Source: Chitinophaga sp. 180180018-3
Lineage (GTDB): Bacteria > Bacteroidota > Bacteroidia > Chitinophagales > Chitinophagaceae
Assembly (NCBI RefSeq): GCF_037893185.1
Contig: NZ_CP140772.1
Span: 4,836,001-4,900,000, forward strand
Length of the DNA stretch: 64,000 nt
Direction of reading: 5' to 3'
Part shown: piece by piece, positions 27,599-37,168 of the stretch
How the letters are laid out: each line of letters opens with the position of its first letter
Numbering within the stretch: position 1 is the stretch's first letter
Notes under the pieces: generated by a model
What the model saw: the letters and a program-made list of their open reading frames with translations, nothing else
Databases searched by the model: none
What the model was told of the DNA's origin: nothing
Position numbers and translations under genes: made by a program

Positions 27599-28510
27599 TC
27601 ATCTTTGGATAGCTTTCCGCACCAGCTCACTCAACTCATCAACCGTCTTTCCGGAACTCATATTATCCATGAATAATTTTACGATCTTCCCTGTTTTCGT
27701 ATCTCCGTGTTGTTGTATAAAGGAGATGTATTCTTCTTTGTTCTCTGGCAGCAACGAGCCGGGGTTCGTGTGATCATCAAAACTCGGCGTATTGTCTTCT
27801 CCAAACAGGTAATCACGACAATAGCCCTCGTATAGTTGTTTTGCAGTGGTAAAGAAGTAGCTTCGGGGGTAGGTGTCCAGGAACTTTTCCCAGTTGAGCG
27901 CTCTTTTCCCCACCAGGCTGAATGGAATTACCAGACCTGCGTCTGCGGTATACAGTACCGTATCTTCATCGGCTTTAAGTTGCAGATATGCCCTATAGTC
28001 GTCGGGCAGGGATTTCCCGAACAGGTCCTTATAGAAGCCTGGCACAGTACGCAGTTCCGTGTAGCCCTCTCCTATATTCCAGGGTTCAATGCCGGCGGTG
28101 GCGAGCAGATCAATCCGGCGTTGTACTTTAGCAGGCGGAACTGCGGCGTGTTTTTCATCGGAATAATAGTTGGCATATTCATTCAGCCATGCCTCGTTGC
28201 CCATGATATCTGCCATGGCAGTATCCATATAAAGCACCAGCGCATGATACAGCTGAGTGGCCTTTTCTGCATTTACGCCGGGTAGCTGACTGGTAACAGC
28301 CTGCCTCCGGCTGATGATGCCGGCAACATAAGCTTCCGTAGAAACAACAGATGTATCGGCCGGCTTATGCACTGCAGTTCCTGAATCCGCTGCAGCATTG
28401 GTTACCACGGCCTGTTCGCTTTCAGGCTTTTTACTGTTACCATTGCAGGCTACCCATGATATAGCCATCGCTACGCAAACCACCGGGAGGTTAATAAACA
28501 TTTTCTTCAT
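27599..28510 (-). CDS. Uncharacterised lipoprotein
   Basis: 303 residues with a lipoprotein signal ending WVACNG (Cys22), then a low-complexity linker (about 25-60, Ser/Ala/Thr/Lys-rich) and a predicted mostly helical body. I do not recognise the family. Segments such as GEGYTELRTVPGFYKDLFG and WEKFLDTYPRSYFFTTAKQLYEGYCRDYLFGEDNTPSF look like a folded domain and not disordered sequence. It lies 21 nt after the stop of the equally unknown gene at 28531-29367, so the two may form an operon. No function is proposed. Confidence 0.75.
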   Translation of the reverse strand: MKKMFINLPVVCVAMAISWVACNGNSKKPESEQAVVTNAAADSGTAVHKPADTSVVSTEAYVAGIISRRQAVTSQLPGVNAEKATQLYHALVLYMDTAMADIMGNEAWLNEYANYYSDEKHAAVPPAKVQRRIDLLATAGIEPWNIGEGYTELRTVPGFYKDLFGKSLPDDYRAYLQLKADEDTVLYTADAGLVIPFSLVGKRALNWEKFLDTYPRSYFFTTAKQLYEGYCRDYLFGEDNTPSFDDHTNPGSLLPENKEEYISFIQQHGDTKTGKIVKLFMDNMSSGKTVDELSELVRKAIQR

Positions 28511-28530
28511 AGTGTATATAAGTAAATCAA

Positions 28531-29367
28531 TTAAAACAAGCTGCCTTGTATCACTGCCGGCGGCACAGTTGGCTGGAACAGGCCAACAATCGTGAATGGC
28601 TGTTTGCTGCTGGCATGTACCTGCTGCGTGGTACCGAGGAAGAAATGCAGATCGCTGTTCCTGGCATATTCATACAGGTATTTCTTTCTTATCTCGTTAA
28701 CGGCTTTCAGCTCCTTCTGAGCACCACTGTGCTTTTTTACCATCTTCCAATACAGGGATGCCAGTTGCCAGTCTTCCACAGGCAGGGTCATCTCCTGGTT
28801 TTTGATATCAATAAACCGGTAAGAAAATTTGTATGGAAGCTGCTTCATCACGGCAAACGAATCCTCGGATTGTTCAACAACCCTTCCGCTGCTTTTTTCT
28901 TCCTGAAGTTTCTCTATGCGCTTACTATCCCATTCCCGATCAGTTTCTTCTGCTATAAAATCGAGTATACGCAAAGGTTTAAACACGACCAGCGAAGTAT
29001 AGAACGCCTCGTGTTTTGCTTCTACGATCAGGCTCGACATATCCCGGTATACATTTTTCAGTACTATTGCTTTCCGCTCGCTCCAATGATCTTCGGTGCC
29101 CATGTGCCCTATTACTTTTACCGGGGCATCCGGGGTAACCGGACTGAAACTTTCCAGCCTGAAATCCCTGGTATTGCGCACAAGATCCAGCTCTACCCAA
29201 TCATAGAGCTGATATTGCTCCTCGTAAGTTTTTTTTGAAAACGGAATGGGATATATCCTGATAAAGCTGCCATCTTTTCTGAAACCAGCTATACTAACTT
29301 GTTCATCATAATGAGAAGATACAGTGGGGTAACTTTTAACAGTGATCAAAATTGCTGTCACGGGCAT
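28531..29367 (-). CDS. Uncharacterised protein, possible dual OB-fold family
   Basis: 278 residues, no signal peptide or membrane segment. The N-terminal half (ILITVKSYPTVSSHYDEQVSIAGF, then SFIRIYPIPF and YQLYDWVELDL) recalls the so-called dual-OB proteins of unknown function, but this is from memory and weak. The C-terminal half has FSYRFID and NSDLHFFLGTTQ segments. It is cytosolic by prediction. It is likely co-transcribed with the lipoprotein gene downstream. The PUL3 terminator at 29528-29560 separates it from PUL3. Confidence 0.6.
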   Translation of the reverse strand: MPVTAILITVKSYPTVSSHYDEQVSIAGFRKDGSFIRIYPIPFSKKTYEEQYQLYDWVELDLVRNTRDFRLESFSPVTPDAPVKVIGHMGTEDHWSERKAIVLKNVYRDMSSLIVEAKHEAFYTSLVVFKPLRILDFIAEETDREWDSKRIEKLQEEKSSGRVVEQSEDSFAVMKQLPYKFSYRFIDIKNQEMTLPVEDWQLASLYWKMVKKHSGAQKELKAVNEIRKKYLYEYARNSDLHFFLGTTQQVHASSKQPFTIVGLFQPTVPPAVIQGSLF

Positions 29368-29527
29368 GCTCGAAATGTTTTATAAAATATTAAATCCAGT
29401 GGTTGTATGTATAAACTGTATTAATTTCTACAATTAACCATGTTGCAAAACTAAGGTTAATCATTGAGAATCATTGCTTTCCCGGAGAAAATAAACTATT
29501 TCGGCTGTGAATGCTATTGGTTATAAA

Positions 29528-29560
29528 CAAAAAGACCTGCAACAGATGCAGGTCTTTTTG
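29528..29560. terminator. Terminator at the end of PUL3
   Basis: AAAGACCTGC-aacagat-GCAGGTCTTT (10-bp stem, 29531-29557) with A and T tracts outside. It can end minus-strand transcription coming from the GH106-like gene (stop at 29598). Confidence 0.85.
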
Positions 29561-29597
29561 TAAATCAGAGATATCTTATTGCTTACATGATGCACTA

Positions 29598-31874
29598 CTA
29601 CTTTGTGCCCACCAGGAACAAAGAGGCCGTAGCATCCAGTTTCAATGGCAGTACCGTTACAGGTGTACCATCGGCCAGTGTTTCCTGTTTCGCTGCTGTT
29701 GCTTTTTGCGTAGTGCCCCTATGAGGATCCCAGATCTCCAGGTCTTTCACTTTCCCTCGTAGCGTCACCATTGATGCCATCGGATTATCAGTAGTGTTAA
29801 TGAAATAATAGATATCCCTGCCATCTTTCTGTTTATGTGTGTAATTAATACAACCTGCTCCCAGCGATGGCAGTGATCTTTCGTCAAATGCTACATCTGG
29901 AGTAATATTCATAGTAGTCAATGCAGCGGCCATACTTTGCTTATCTACAGTGGGCAAATAAGCAAACTGTCCACCCTGCTGATTTTTCACAAAGAGGCTT
30001 TCAGACGGGAAGCCGTTGAAGATATCGGCAATGATCTTTTTCACTTCCTCATCGCGGCCAAATTCGGCGGCGTGCCTGGGCAGCGCGCCTACTGCTATTA
30101 CCTTTCCACCATGCTGATAATATTCCTTTATGGCATGAAGTGAGGCGGCGGAAATCACATCTCCACCGGGAATAATCAGTACTTTAAAATGCTGTTCATT
30201 GACCTTATTATTCAATACCAGTTCAGTGCCTCGTGCAGTAACCTTACCATTGGTAAGATCTTCCGGCCGGATGTACGTAAAATCGCGGCGAACGGAATCT
30301 GTGAGCACGCCGCTCAGCTGATAATTCAATACTCCCGGTGGAATCCATTGTGCGACCGCCAACCCAGACTGGTTATCGCGGCCGATCCAGCTTTCTCCCT
30401 GCACAGCATTGATAGGCCAGTACACAGCAATATCCACTACCCTTTTTCCATTCTGTAACAGCACACAGGAGCGGGCAGTAAAAGCGCTGTAATCAGATAC
30501 CGCTTTCCCGATATAAGTGCTTTTGTAAGAGATCAGCGGCGGAATGCGGATATGTGCGGTATCATCATCATACCATAAACCATGTGGCACAATAAAATTC
30601 ACACCTCTTACCATGGTTTCCATGGCAACACGATATAATTGAACTGAGTCCATATCCTGTGCAAAAGCACCACAGAGCTCTGCTCCTACCAGCCCTTTAT
30701 CATCCAGATCGGCTGCGGAGCTTACCTGCTTATATCCATTCCTGCCGCGACCATAGTGAAAGATAACATCCAGCAATGGGATATCAGCATGGCGATAAAA
30801 TTTCAGTATGTCTCCACAGGTAACTACCGAATTAGGGCTGTAGTTTTCCGGCGGATGCCCCATACTTTTCACATGATATTTTTCCGCCCATTCAGACACC
30901 TGTTTCACATAACCTTCTGCCATCAGCTCAGAACGGGCATCATAAAACGCCACTCTGGCTGCACGCGTTTCAGGACCAATGTCGTAGTACAGCGCGGGGT
31001 AATACAGCGCCGGGTCTTTACCGGTTTTTTTCTGAAAGATATTGGAGATCTCTTTGTTCCATGTCTGATCCATGAAAACAAATCCCACATCATCGAAGAA
31101 AGTTTTATTGATTACGTTACCGAGATAGTTACCGAAGCGTTTTCCATATTCATCGTAAGTCATTTCCATGAGCTTTTCTATGGCGGCCGGTTCCATATAA
31201 TCCACCAGATGTCCGTGCGGCGGCCCTACATTATATTCGATCAGAAATGCCATGATCCGCCAGGTGCCGGCAGGCGCGTTCCAGTTCAGCTGGTTACCCT
31301 TTAAAAAAGGTTGCAGGCTGATGACTTGTCTTGTAATAGTATCCATTGCGGACAATGCCATCCAGGATTGCGCGGGCTTCAGCTCATAAGCTTTTGTAAC
31401 GGTATGTCCACCGGCTGCAATAAACTCCTGCTTCTGCAGGTATTTGCGGGTGTATTGCGGATATTCTTTCAGCAATCGCCCTGCCGCTGAACCTGAAGGG
31501 AAATCAATATCATCATACAACACAATATGAGTACCCTGTTTGGCAGATACCTCCAGCATATGACGGTATATGTCGAAATATTCATTGCTGAGAAAATCGG
31601 GTGTCATACCCGGGCACAGATGATGATCGTGCCAATGCGGCCCCGGCGATACCGGTAGCGGCGCAATGCCGCCAAAGCCCGAATATTTGTGCGCTTCAAT
31701 GAGCTGTTTTTCTATTTCCGGTTTGGTGAGATGCCCGTTCAGATGCAAAAACGGCATCGGACGGTATTCATTGGGCGGATCAAGAAAATGCTCACGCAGT
31801 TTATCCGGTGTTGAGCAAGACCAGGCGAAACATCCTATTATCCCTGCTATTGCTAATTGCTTCAATGAGATCAT
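29598..31874 (-). CDS. GH106-like glycoside hydrolase lipoprotein
   Basis: 758 residues from the ATG at 31874; a longer frame exists but it would overlap the preceding gene's stop at 31889, so the MISLKQ start is preferred. Lipobox FAWSCST (Cys20). The N-terminal region (FLDPPNEYRPMPFLHLNG, HKYSGFGGIAPLPV, YDDIDFPSGSAAGR) resembles the Glyco_hydro_106 / alpha-L-rhamnosidase-like barrel family. At about 758 residues it is shorter than the usual GH106 enzymes of about 1000 or more, and the C-terminal part (about 560-758) looks like a beta-rich accessory region plus a GATase-like Rossmann-type stretch (VLIIPGGDVISAASLHAIKEYY). The reaction is uncertain; it sits at the 3' end of PUL3 beside GH110. 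Confidence 0.7.
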   Translation of the reverse strand: MISLKQLAIAGIIGCFAWSCSTPDKLREHFLDPPNEYRPMPFLHLNGHLTKPEIEKQLIEAHKYSGFGGIAPLPVSPGPHWHDHHLCPGMTPDFLSNEYFDIYRHMLEVSAKQGTHIVLYDDIDFPSGSAAGRLLKEYPQYTRKYLQKQEFIAAGGHTVTKAYELKPAQSWMALSAMDTITRQVISLQPFLKGNQLNWNAPAGTWRIMAFLIEYNVGPPHGHLVDYMEPAAIEKLMEMTYDEYGKRFGNYLGNVINKTFFDDVGFVFMDQTWNKEISNIFQKKTGKDPALYYPALYYDIGPETRAARVAFYDARSELMAEGYVKQVSEWAEKYHVKSMGHPPENYSPNSVVTCGDILKFYRHADIPLLDVIFHYGRGRNGYKQVSSAADLDDKGLVGAELCGAFAQDMDSVQLYRVAMETMVRGVNFIVPHGLWYDDDTAHIRIPPLISYKSTYIGKAVSDYSAFTARSCVLLQNGKRVVDIAVYWPINAVQGESWIGRDNQSGLAVAQWIPPGVLNYQLSGVLTDSVRRDFTYIRPEDLTNGKVTARGTELVLNNKVNEQHFKVLIIPGGDVISAASLHAIKEYYQHGGKVIAVGALPRHAAEFGRDEEVKKIIADIFNGFPSESLFVKNQQGGQFAYLPTVDKQSMAAALTTMNITPDVAFDERSLPSLGAGCINYTHKQKDGRDIYYFINTTDNPMASMVTLRGKVKDLEIWDPHRGTTQKATAAKQETLADGTPVTVLPLKLDATASLFLVGTK

Positions 31875-31888
31875 TATGCTTTTGTTTA

Positions 31889-33814
31889 TTAACGTTCTTC
31901 GATATTTTCGTTGTTCACGGATCTGATTTGTACACATTTGTTATCAGCTTCAATCGTAGCTATACCACCCTGGTTGTACTTGTTTTTTTCTATACGGATA
32001 TTTTTACAACCGGAGAAGACAAATGATGGCCCGTTCCCCTCTGCAACCGGGTAATCCGTGCTTTTGTTGATACTATTGCCTCTGAATACAAAATTCTCCA
32101 GGGACCTGGCTTCCACTATTATACGGCTGAATGTGTTGATCGTGTTATTCTCCATTATAATATTCCGGTGGTAATACCAGGCACTATCCGCCAGGGCGTG
32201 CACTTCCGGCACCACCACCAGGGCGGGTGCATTGCCAACTGCTAACCCCTGGTCTTCAAAAAGATTATCACGGATCACCAGATCAGCTACCGGTCCGGAT
32301 TCAAACCAGTAGTTAGCATCCCCGGCCGTTTGTATACCGGCATATGTACATTTCAGGAAACGGTTTTTTTCTATCAATACCTTTCCCGCTGTGGAGATCA
32401 GGATACCTCTTGCCCTGTTCTGCCGTACCTCGCAGTGCCGCATTACAACATCCGGCTGGCAGGAACGATTTTCGGCCACCGATCCTTTCCTGATAAGGGG
32501 CGTAACTTTTTCTTTAAAGGTCACTTCAAAATAAAAGTCGTTCACGTTCCTGACGGCTGCCACGGTAAGGGTAGCATAGGGTTTCAGGGTATTCCTGTCT
32601 GCAAGCCTGACCTTTTCTCCTACCCGGGCGAAATCAAATCCCTGTTGTTGGGAATGGCCTCTTGTCATTCCCAGTGTGTAGGAATCTACCGCCTCTTCTA
32701 CTTCTGCGTATATCCCGTGCACGTTAGTGCCATCATCCAGCATATTTTCAAATATGCAGCTATCCAGCGTGATGGTTCCCCCGCAGCCTACGAAATGAGA
32801 AGCATCTGCTGTGGAGGTAACGAAACGACCAGATCCCTCCGGCAGCGTGACATTATACCGGTGCAGGGTAATATTCTCTGAGCGTTCTGCAATAAGGGCC
32901 ATACCGGCCGCATGATGTACCGTTACCTGTTCTATCTGCACCTGCTTACAATGCGATATATGTATCGCCGGCGATAACCGGTTTTTGGAAAGAATGCCGT
33001 TACAAATAAGCACCCAGCCTACCTTTGGCAGTGTATCTGCCGCATTGGTCAATCGCACTACATGATGCTCCAGCTCCGTAGCAATAGCCCGCTTGTTCAG
33101 CTTAAAATTCCAGGCATTCACGCGGGTGTCGTTTTCGTTGCAGTAAGCCGGCGCTTTGGTGGCAGGGTCATACCAGATATTCCAGTTAATATTCTGCTCC
33201 CAGATCACGTCTTTTTGCATGCAGGGAGCCATCGAATACCAGCCGGTTGTTTTCCCCGCTTTCTTATTTGAGAAAATGAGATCAGCACCCTGGATCTCAT
33301 AAGAGCATTCGTCAAAGATCCTGATATCAAAGGCATTCAGTTCCGGGTGAACCGCCAATACCTGCGCCTGTAAATAAAAGGGAGCGGCCCAGTCCACGGA
33401 AAAATTCCTGAGTGTGATATTTGTTGAATTTGATACATCAAAAGGGACCATATGATCATGACAAATAAACCTGCTCCCGGACCCATCTATCTCGAAATGA
33501 TCAAAGCCTTCCAACAGGAAGACAATCCTTTTTTTGCCGGCATCGTTGTTGGAAATACTCCGGTAGGCTTCTGCCGCCTTTTCGGGAAAGATGTCGTATA
33601 TGCCTTTCGGAATCACCAGCCTGGTGGCCTTCCTTGTTTTGCATGCCTGGATGGCCTTTGTAAGCGCAGGGGTGTTATCTGTACCTTCCTTCAGACCAAA
33701 ATCCGCCGCATTCACCACCCTTTCAGATTGACTGCCGGGTAATGCAGTTCCCTGTGATATCAACGGCGCCAACGACCAGCTGCACAGGATCATCCATCTC
33801 TTAAAATTTGTCAT
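31889..33814 (-). CDS. GH110-like alpha-1,3-galactosidase (right-handed beta-helix)
   Basis: 641 residues with an N-terminal signal (SWSLAPLISQGTA). The protein starts with a pectate-lyase-like NAADFGLKEGTDNTPALTKAIQAC segment and continues as a parallel beta-helix with many RNFSV/MENNTI-type rungs. The motif ENMLDDGTNVHG (about 357-367) with the adjacent aspartates Asp360 and Asp361 matches the catalytic region of GH110 enzymes, which remove terminal alpha-1,3-galactose, including blood-group B antigen and linear alpha-Gal (family knowledge). It is 67 nt after the unknown lipoprotein gene and 14 nt before the GH106-like start, so all belong to PUL3. Inferred substrate: alpha-galactosylated glycans. 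Confidence 0.82.
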   Translation of the reverse strand: MTNFKRWMILCSWSLAPLISQGTALPGSQSERVVNAADFGLKEGTDNTPALTKAIQACKTRKATRLVIPKGIYDIFPEKAAEAYRSISNNDAGKKRIVFLLEGFDHFEIDGSGSRFICHDHMVPFDVSNSTNITLRNFSVDWAAPFYLQAQVLAVHPELNAFDIRIFDECSYEIQGADLIFSNKKAGKTTGWYSMAPCMQKDVIWEQNINWNIWYDPATKAPAYCNENDTRVNAWNFKLNKRAIATELEHHVVRLTNAADTLPKVGWVLICNGILSKNRLSPAIHISHCKQVQIEQVTVHHAAGMALIAERSENITLHRYNVTLPEGSGRFVTSTADASHFVGCGGTITLDSCIFENMLDDGTNVHGIYAEVEEAVDSYTLGMTRGHSQQQGFDFARVGEKVRLADRNTLKPYATLTVAAVRNVNDFYFEVTFKEKVTPLIRKGSVAENRSCQPDVVMRHCEVRQNRARGILISTAGKVLIEKNRFLKCTYAGIQTAGDANYWFESGPVADLVIRDNLFEDQGLAVGNAPALVVVPEVHALADSAWYYHRNIIMENNTINTFSRIIVEARSLENFVFRGNSINKSTDYPVAEGNGPSFVFSGCKNIRIEKNKYNQGGIATIEADNKCVQIRSVNNENIEER

Positions 33815-33881
33815 GGGTTATACTCGTTATATACCTGAGTTATTTTGCGCCGGCCCGGAAATGAGCCGGCACAAAACAATG

Positions 33882-35258
33882 CTACCAGTTCAGTAGTTGA
33901 ATGATTTGATTCGCCGCATGCGCCATGGCGCCCGGGTTGCTCTCGGCAATAGCACTTCCTGTTTCATAAGGGCGATGCGACCAGCTGCCTACGCGCAATT
34001 GCATACCATCTTCATAGATGCCGCTGTTTATCAGGAATTGCATGATTGCCAGCAGTGTGTGCTCATAGAGAACATTGGGATTAGCTCCTGCAACGGTCCG
34101 CGTGGAGAGTGTGGCGCCATCCAGATATAGCTCCTGGTCGTCTGTCATGCTGGCGTCTACAATGTTAATACCCATTTGCACGCCTTTGGCCTTTAGTGCT
34201 GTTTTGTGCCGCATTAATACTTCGGTGATGTATGGCACATTGTATCTCCAGTCAACATCCATCAGCACTGTTTTTGGTTTGAAGCCGGCAGTGGTCATCA
34301 CATCTACCAAACTATTCAGATACTGTACAGAATTGTACTGTGGGTAGTTCTGCACAATCCCCCAATAGTTCGCTGGCGTAAAGAAGTATGTTGGATAGTG
34401 CGCATTGATACTATCCAGTCCTCTCTGGTCGCGCCATTCCCAACCAGGGTTTACATTCCAGTGCACACTCGCAGCAGGCATATTTGCGCCCCATTTTGCT
34501 TTTGCCACATTCAGAAACTTTGCATAGTCCTGTCTCAGTGATTCCAGTCCTGCATCAAAATTCCCCATGGTAACCGGGCAGCCGTTGTTGATCTTCGCAG
34601 CTGTTTTTCTGTCGTCCCAGGTACCTGGCGTAGTAGCAAGCTTATCCGGATCAATCTGTGGCAGGAGATTCGGTTGGCGTTCATCGAATAATATCTCATC
34701 GGGCACCCAGTTTACCGTATCTTTTGTTACAAACCAGCCCCGGTTGTTAGGATCTATCCTATCGGTTGTATTGGTAATAACAAAGATCTGTGAAAAGATA
34801 TTCATGCCATTTACAGGCTGTCCGTTCAGTTCTGCCTGTCCTAATGGCGTACCGTCTATACACTGTGTAAATCCGGGCAATTCCACTGAAACAGGAATTC
34901 CTTTTGCTTTCAACAGCGGGATCAATCCATTTGCTGATGACATATGCCCTACTTCTGCTGCAAACAGCGAAAAGGAGCCTCCGGTTCTTTGGAGATTACT
35001 TATCAATACCGGCCACCAGTTCTGATTCCCGAAACTTTCATCCAGGTGGCCATTGACCAGCGTACCACCTGGTTTGTACCAGGCGTTTGCGGCTATCTGG
35101 TTGGGAACGAAGGAAAACTTTACTACCTGGTTTGTTTTCACAACGGTATCCAGGTTTTTTTTGATAATTTTCAAAGCGACATCAGGCCGGCATTGTGTCA
35201 GAAAAACAACAATTGCGGCGGTAGCCGGGATCAGTAATGTAATAGTGATCTTTTTCAT
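33882..35258 (-). CDS. Unrecognised lipoprotein of PUL3, possible new carbohydrate-active enzyme
   Basis: 458 residues from the ATG at 35258 (MKKITIT), with lipobox FLTQCRPD (Cys19). I do not recognise its family. The pattern of beta-strand/helix alternation (GGSFSLFAAEVGHMS, GIPVSVELPGF, KTVLMDVDWRYNVPYI, KGVQMGINIVDAS) suggests a TIM barrel like those of glycoside hydrolases. Candidate acidic residues are in AAEVGH, VELPG, MDVDWR and NIVDAS, but I cannot name a catalytic pair. It is in the operon between SusD (35321) and GH110 (33814), where PULs usually carry enzymes or glycan-binding proteins. Confidence 0.7.
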   Translation of the reverse strand: MKKITITLLIPATAAIVVFLTQCRPDVALKIIKKNLDTVVKTNQVVKFSFVPNQIAANAWYKPGGTLVNGHLDESFGNQNWWPVLISNLQRTGGSFSLFAAEVGHMSSANGLIPLLKAKGIPVSVELPGFTQCIDGTPLGQAELNGQPVNGMNIFSQIFVITNTTDRIDPNNRGWFVTKDTVNWVPDEILFDERQPNLLPQIDPDKLATTPGTWDDRKTAAKINNGCPVTMGNFDAGLESLRQDYAKFLNVAKAKWGANMPAASVHWNVNPGWEWRDQRGLDSINAHYPTYFFTPANYWGIVQNYPQYNSVQYLNSLVDVMTTAGFKPKTVLMDVDWRYNVPYITEVLMRHKTALKAKGVQMGINIVDASMTDDQELYLDGATLSTRTVAGANPNVLYEHTLLAIMQFLINSGIYEDGMQLRVGSWSHRPYETGSAIAESNPGAMAHAANQIIQLLNW

Positions 35259-35320
35259 AACAGGGGATTTATTTTCAATAAATAGTACAACATTGCATGA
35301 TGAGGGCCTCTTCATACACG

Positions 35321-37159
35321 CTACCAACCGGGGTTTTGCCAGTTCGCCCCCGTATATCGTTCCATCTTGCTTACTTCAGCAAATGGCAACGGGAATAACA
35401 GAAACCGGGTGGCATTGGATCGGCGACTATCTACGGAGAACCGGGCATTCGCATAATTGAATGTGCCATCCGGTTTCCTGGATATGTTCATGCCGGTGAT
35501 CTGCTGGTCGGTTTTCTCCAGTATTTTCCAACGTCTCACATCGAAGAACCGGTGTTGCTCAAATGAGAGTTCCACCCGTCTTTCGTTCCGGTACCTGGCC
35601 CTGAACCCGGACTGAGTAAGGCTACCAGTCGCATCAAATGCGGGCATACCTGCTCTGCTTCTGACGGTGTTCACCGCTGCCAGCGCTGTTGCTACCGGTC
35701 CGCTTATTCCAGGCACCGTTGCTACGGGGCCATAAGCTTCATTAGCCGCCTCTGCAAAATTTAGATAGAGTTCAGCGAGGCGGAATATTTTCATATAGCC
35801 ATCTGCCTGATTACTGATGTTGGATCTGTTATTATGATATTTCCGCAGATAGTAGCCCGTGCGGGTATACCGCTGATCGGAATAAGAAACGCCGCAATTC
35901 CCATTGTTATAGACTTGTAACGCCGAGCCGGGATTGGTAAAATCCAGCAATGCCCCGTTAAAATAGATGGTGGCGGCAAGTCTGGGATCCCGGTTGTTAT
36001 AAGGGTGATCCGGATCGTAGCCACTGGCAGTATTGATGCGGGGGCTCACTCCATCATAGATCACGGAGCCGTTGTTGTCCAGCATGAAGGGAGAATGGCC
36101 ATCAGCCATTTCGTAGGCATCTACTATTTCCTGCGAAGGGCATGCTCCCGCTTTCACCGCACCATTATTCACCGGCAATGCGGCGTCTCTCCAGATGGTG
36201 AGCTGGTTCTTACATTCCAGGATGGTTTCTTTATCCCTGATCCTTGCAGGATCGGAATGACTGAAGAAAAATGTTTGATAAGCACTTTGAGAGCTTGCCA
36301 ATACTTCCCCCGAGGGCATTTCTGTAAACAGTTGATATCCGTTGGCCAGGCATTCGCTCAGGGCTTTGCCGGTGAGGAGCGCGGCGCGGCGCCATTGTTC
36401 GTCTTTTGCCGCGGAGGTGTTCCACAGGTCGCTGGCAGCATACAATGCGGCTTCCGATTCTATGGCATAGGCCACTGCACGGGTCATGCTGCCCCGGTCT
36501 CCCTCCTGCCCCAGCCCTATCTGCCACATCAGGCCATCAGCAATGGCCTTATCACAGTCGGCAATAACTGAATCCACACATTCGGAAAAGGGCGGTCGTT
36601 TATACTGCGAAAAATCATGTTGATCATCTAATGATTGACTGATGACCGGGGCAGGTCCGTAGCGTTTTAAAATCTGCCAGTAATAAAAAGCACGGAGTAC
36701 CAGCACCTGCGCTTTCCAGCCCTGTACCTCTCCGGCAAGAGCTGGCCGTTTTTTAACGAATGCGGCATCTTCTATTCCCTTCAGGAAAATATTACAGGCT
36801 CTGATCCCTTCATAATATTGCGACCAATAATCTGCCATGGGGAATGCGCTGGCCGACACATTTCCCAGGTACCAGTTCTGCAAACCGCCACTCTGAGAGT
36901 TCTGTACATCCTCTGCTTCATCACTGAAGGAGGCCAGCAGCGTACCGTTGTAGGACATCGCATAATCTCCTACTGTTCCTCCATAAGGCATGTATGAATA
37001 ACATCTGTTCAGATATCCCCTGGAGAGGTCGTAGTCACTGAAAATCTGGTTCAGGCTCACCCTTCCGTCCGGGGGCATATCCAATGATTTGTTGCAAGCT
37101 GTAACGATGAGGCTCATCATTATCACGATTGCTATTTTCTTATTATTTACATTCATCAT
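35321..37159 (-). CDS. SusD/RagB-family outer-membrane lipoprotein, second pair of PUL3
   Basis: 612 residues, lipobox VTACNKS (Cys22), then the SusD start LDMPPDGRVSLNQIFSDYDLSRGYLNRCYSYMP. Conserved features include VLRAFYYWQILKRYGPAPV and the C-terminal RRVELSFEQHRFFDVRRW segment. It pairs with the 972-residue SusC encoded just upstream (9-nt gap). The first bases of the upstream coding frame of the 33882 gene overlap the stop only if a longer start is used there; with the start at 35258 there is a 62-nt gap. Confidence 0.92.
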   Translation of the reverse strand: MMNVNNKKIAIVIMMSLIVTACNKSLDMPPDGRVSLNQIFSDYDLSRGYLNRCYSYMPYGGTVGDYAMSYNGTLLASFSDEAEDVQNSQSGGLQNWYLGNVSASAFPMADYWSQYYEGIRACNIFLKGIEDAAFVKKRPALAGEVQGWKAQVLVLRAFYYWQILKRYGPAPVISQSLDDQHDFSQYKRPPFSECVDSVIADCDKAIADGLMWQIGLGQEGDRGSMTRAVAYAIESEAALYAASDLWNTSAAKDEQWRRAALLTGKALSECLANGYQLFTEMPSGEVLASSQSAYQTFFFSHSDPARIRDKETILECKNQLTIWRDAALPVNNGAVKAGACPSQEIVDAYEMADGHSPFMLDNNGSVIYDGVSPRINTASGYDPDHPYNNRDPRLAATIYFNGALLDFTNPGSALQVYNNGNCGVSYSDQRYTRTGYYLRKYHNNRSNISNQADGYMKIFRLAELYLNFAEAANEAYGPVATVPGISGPVATALAAVNTVRSRAGMPAFDATGSLTQSGFRARYRNERRVELSFEQHRFFDVRRWKILEKTDQQITGMNISRKPDGTFNYANARFSVDSRRSNATRFLLFPLPFAEVSKMERYTGANWQNPGW

Positions 37160-37168
37160 TTTTAAGCA

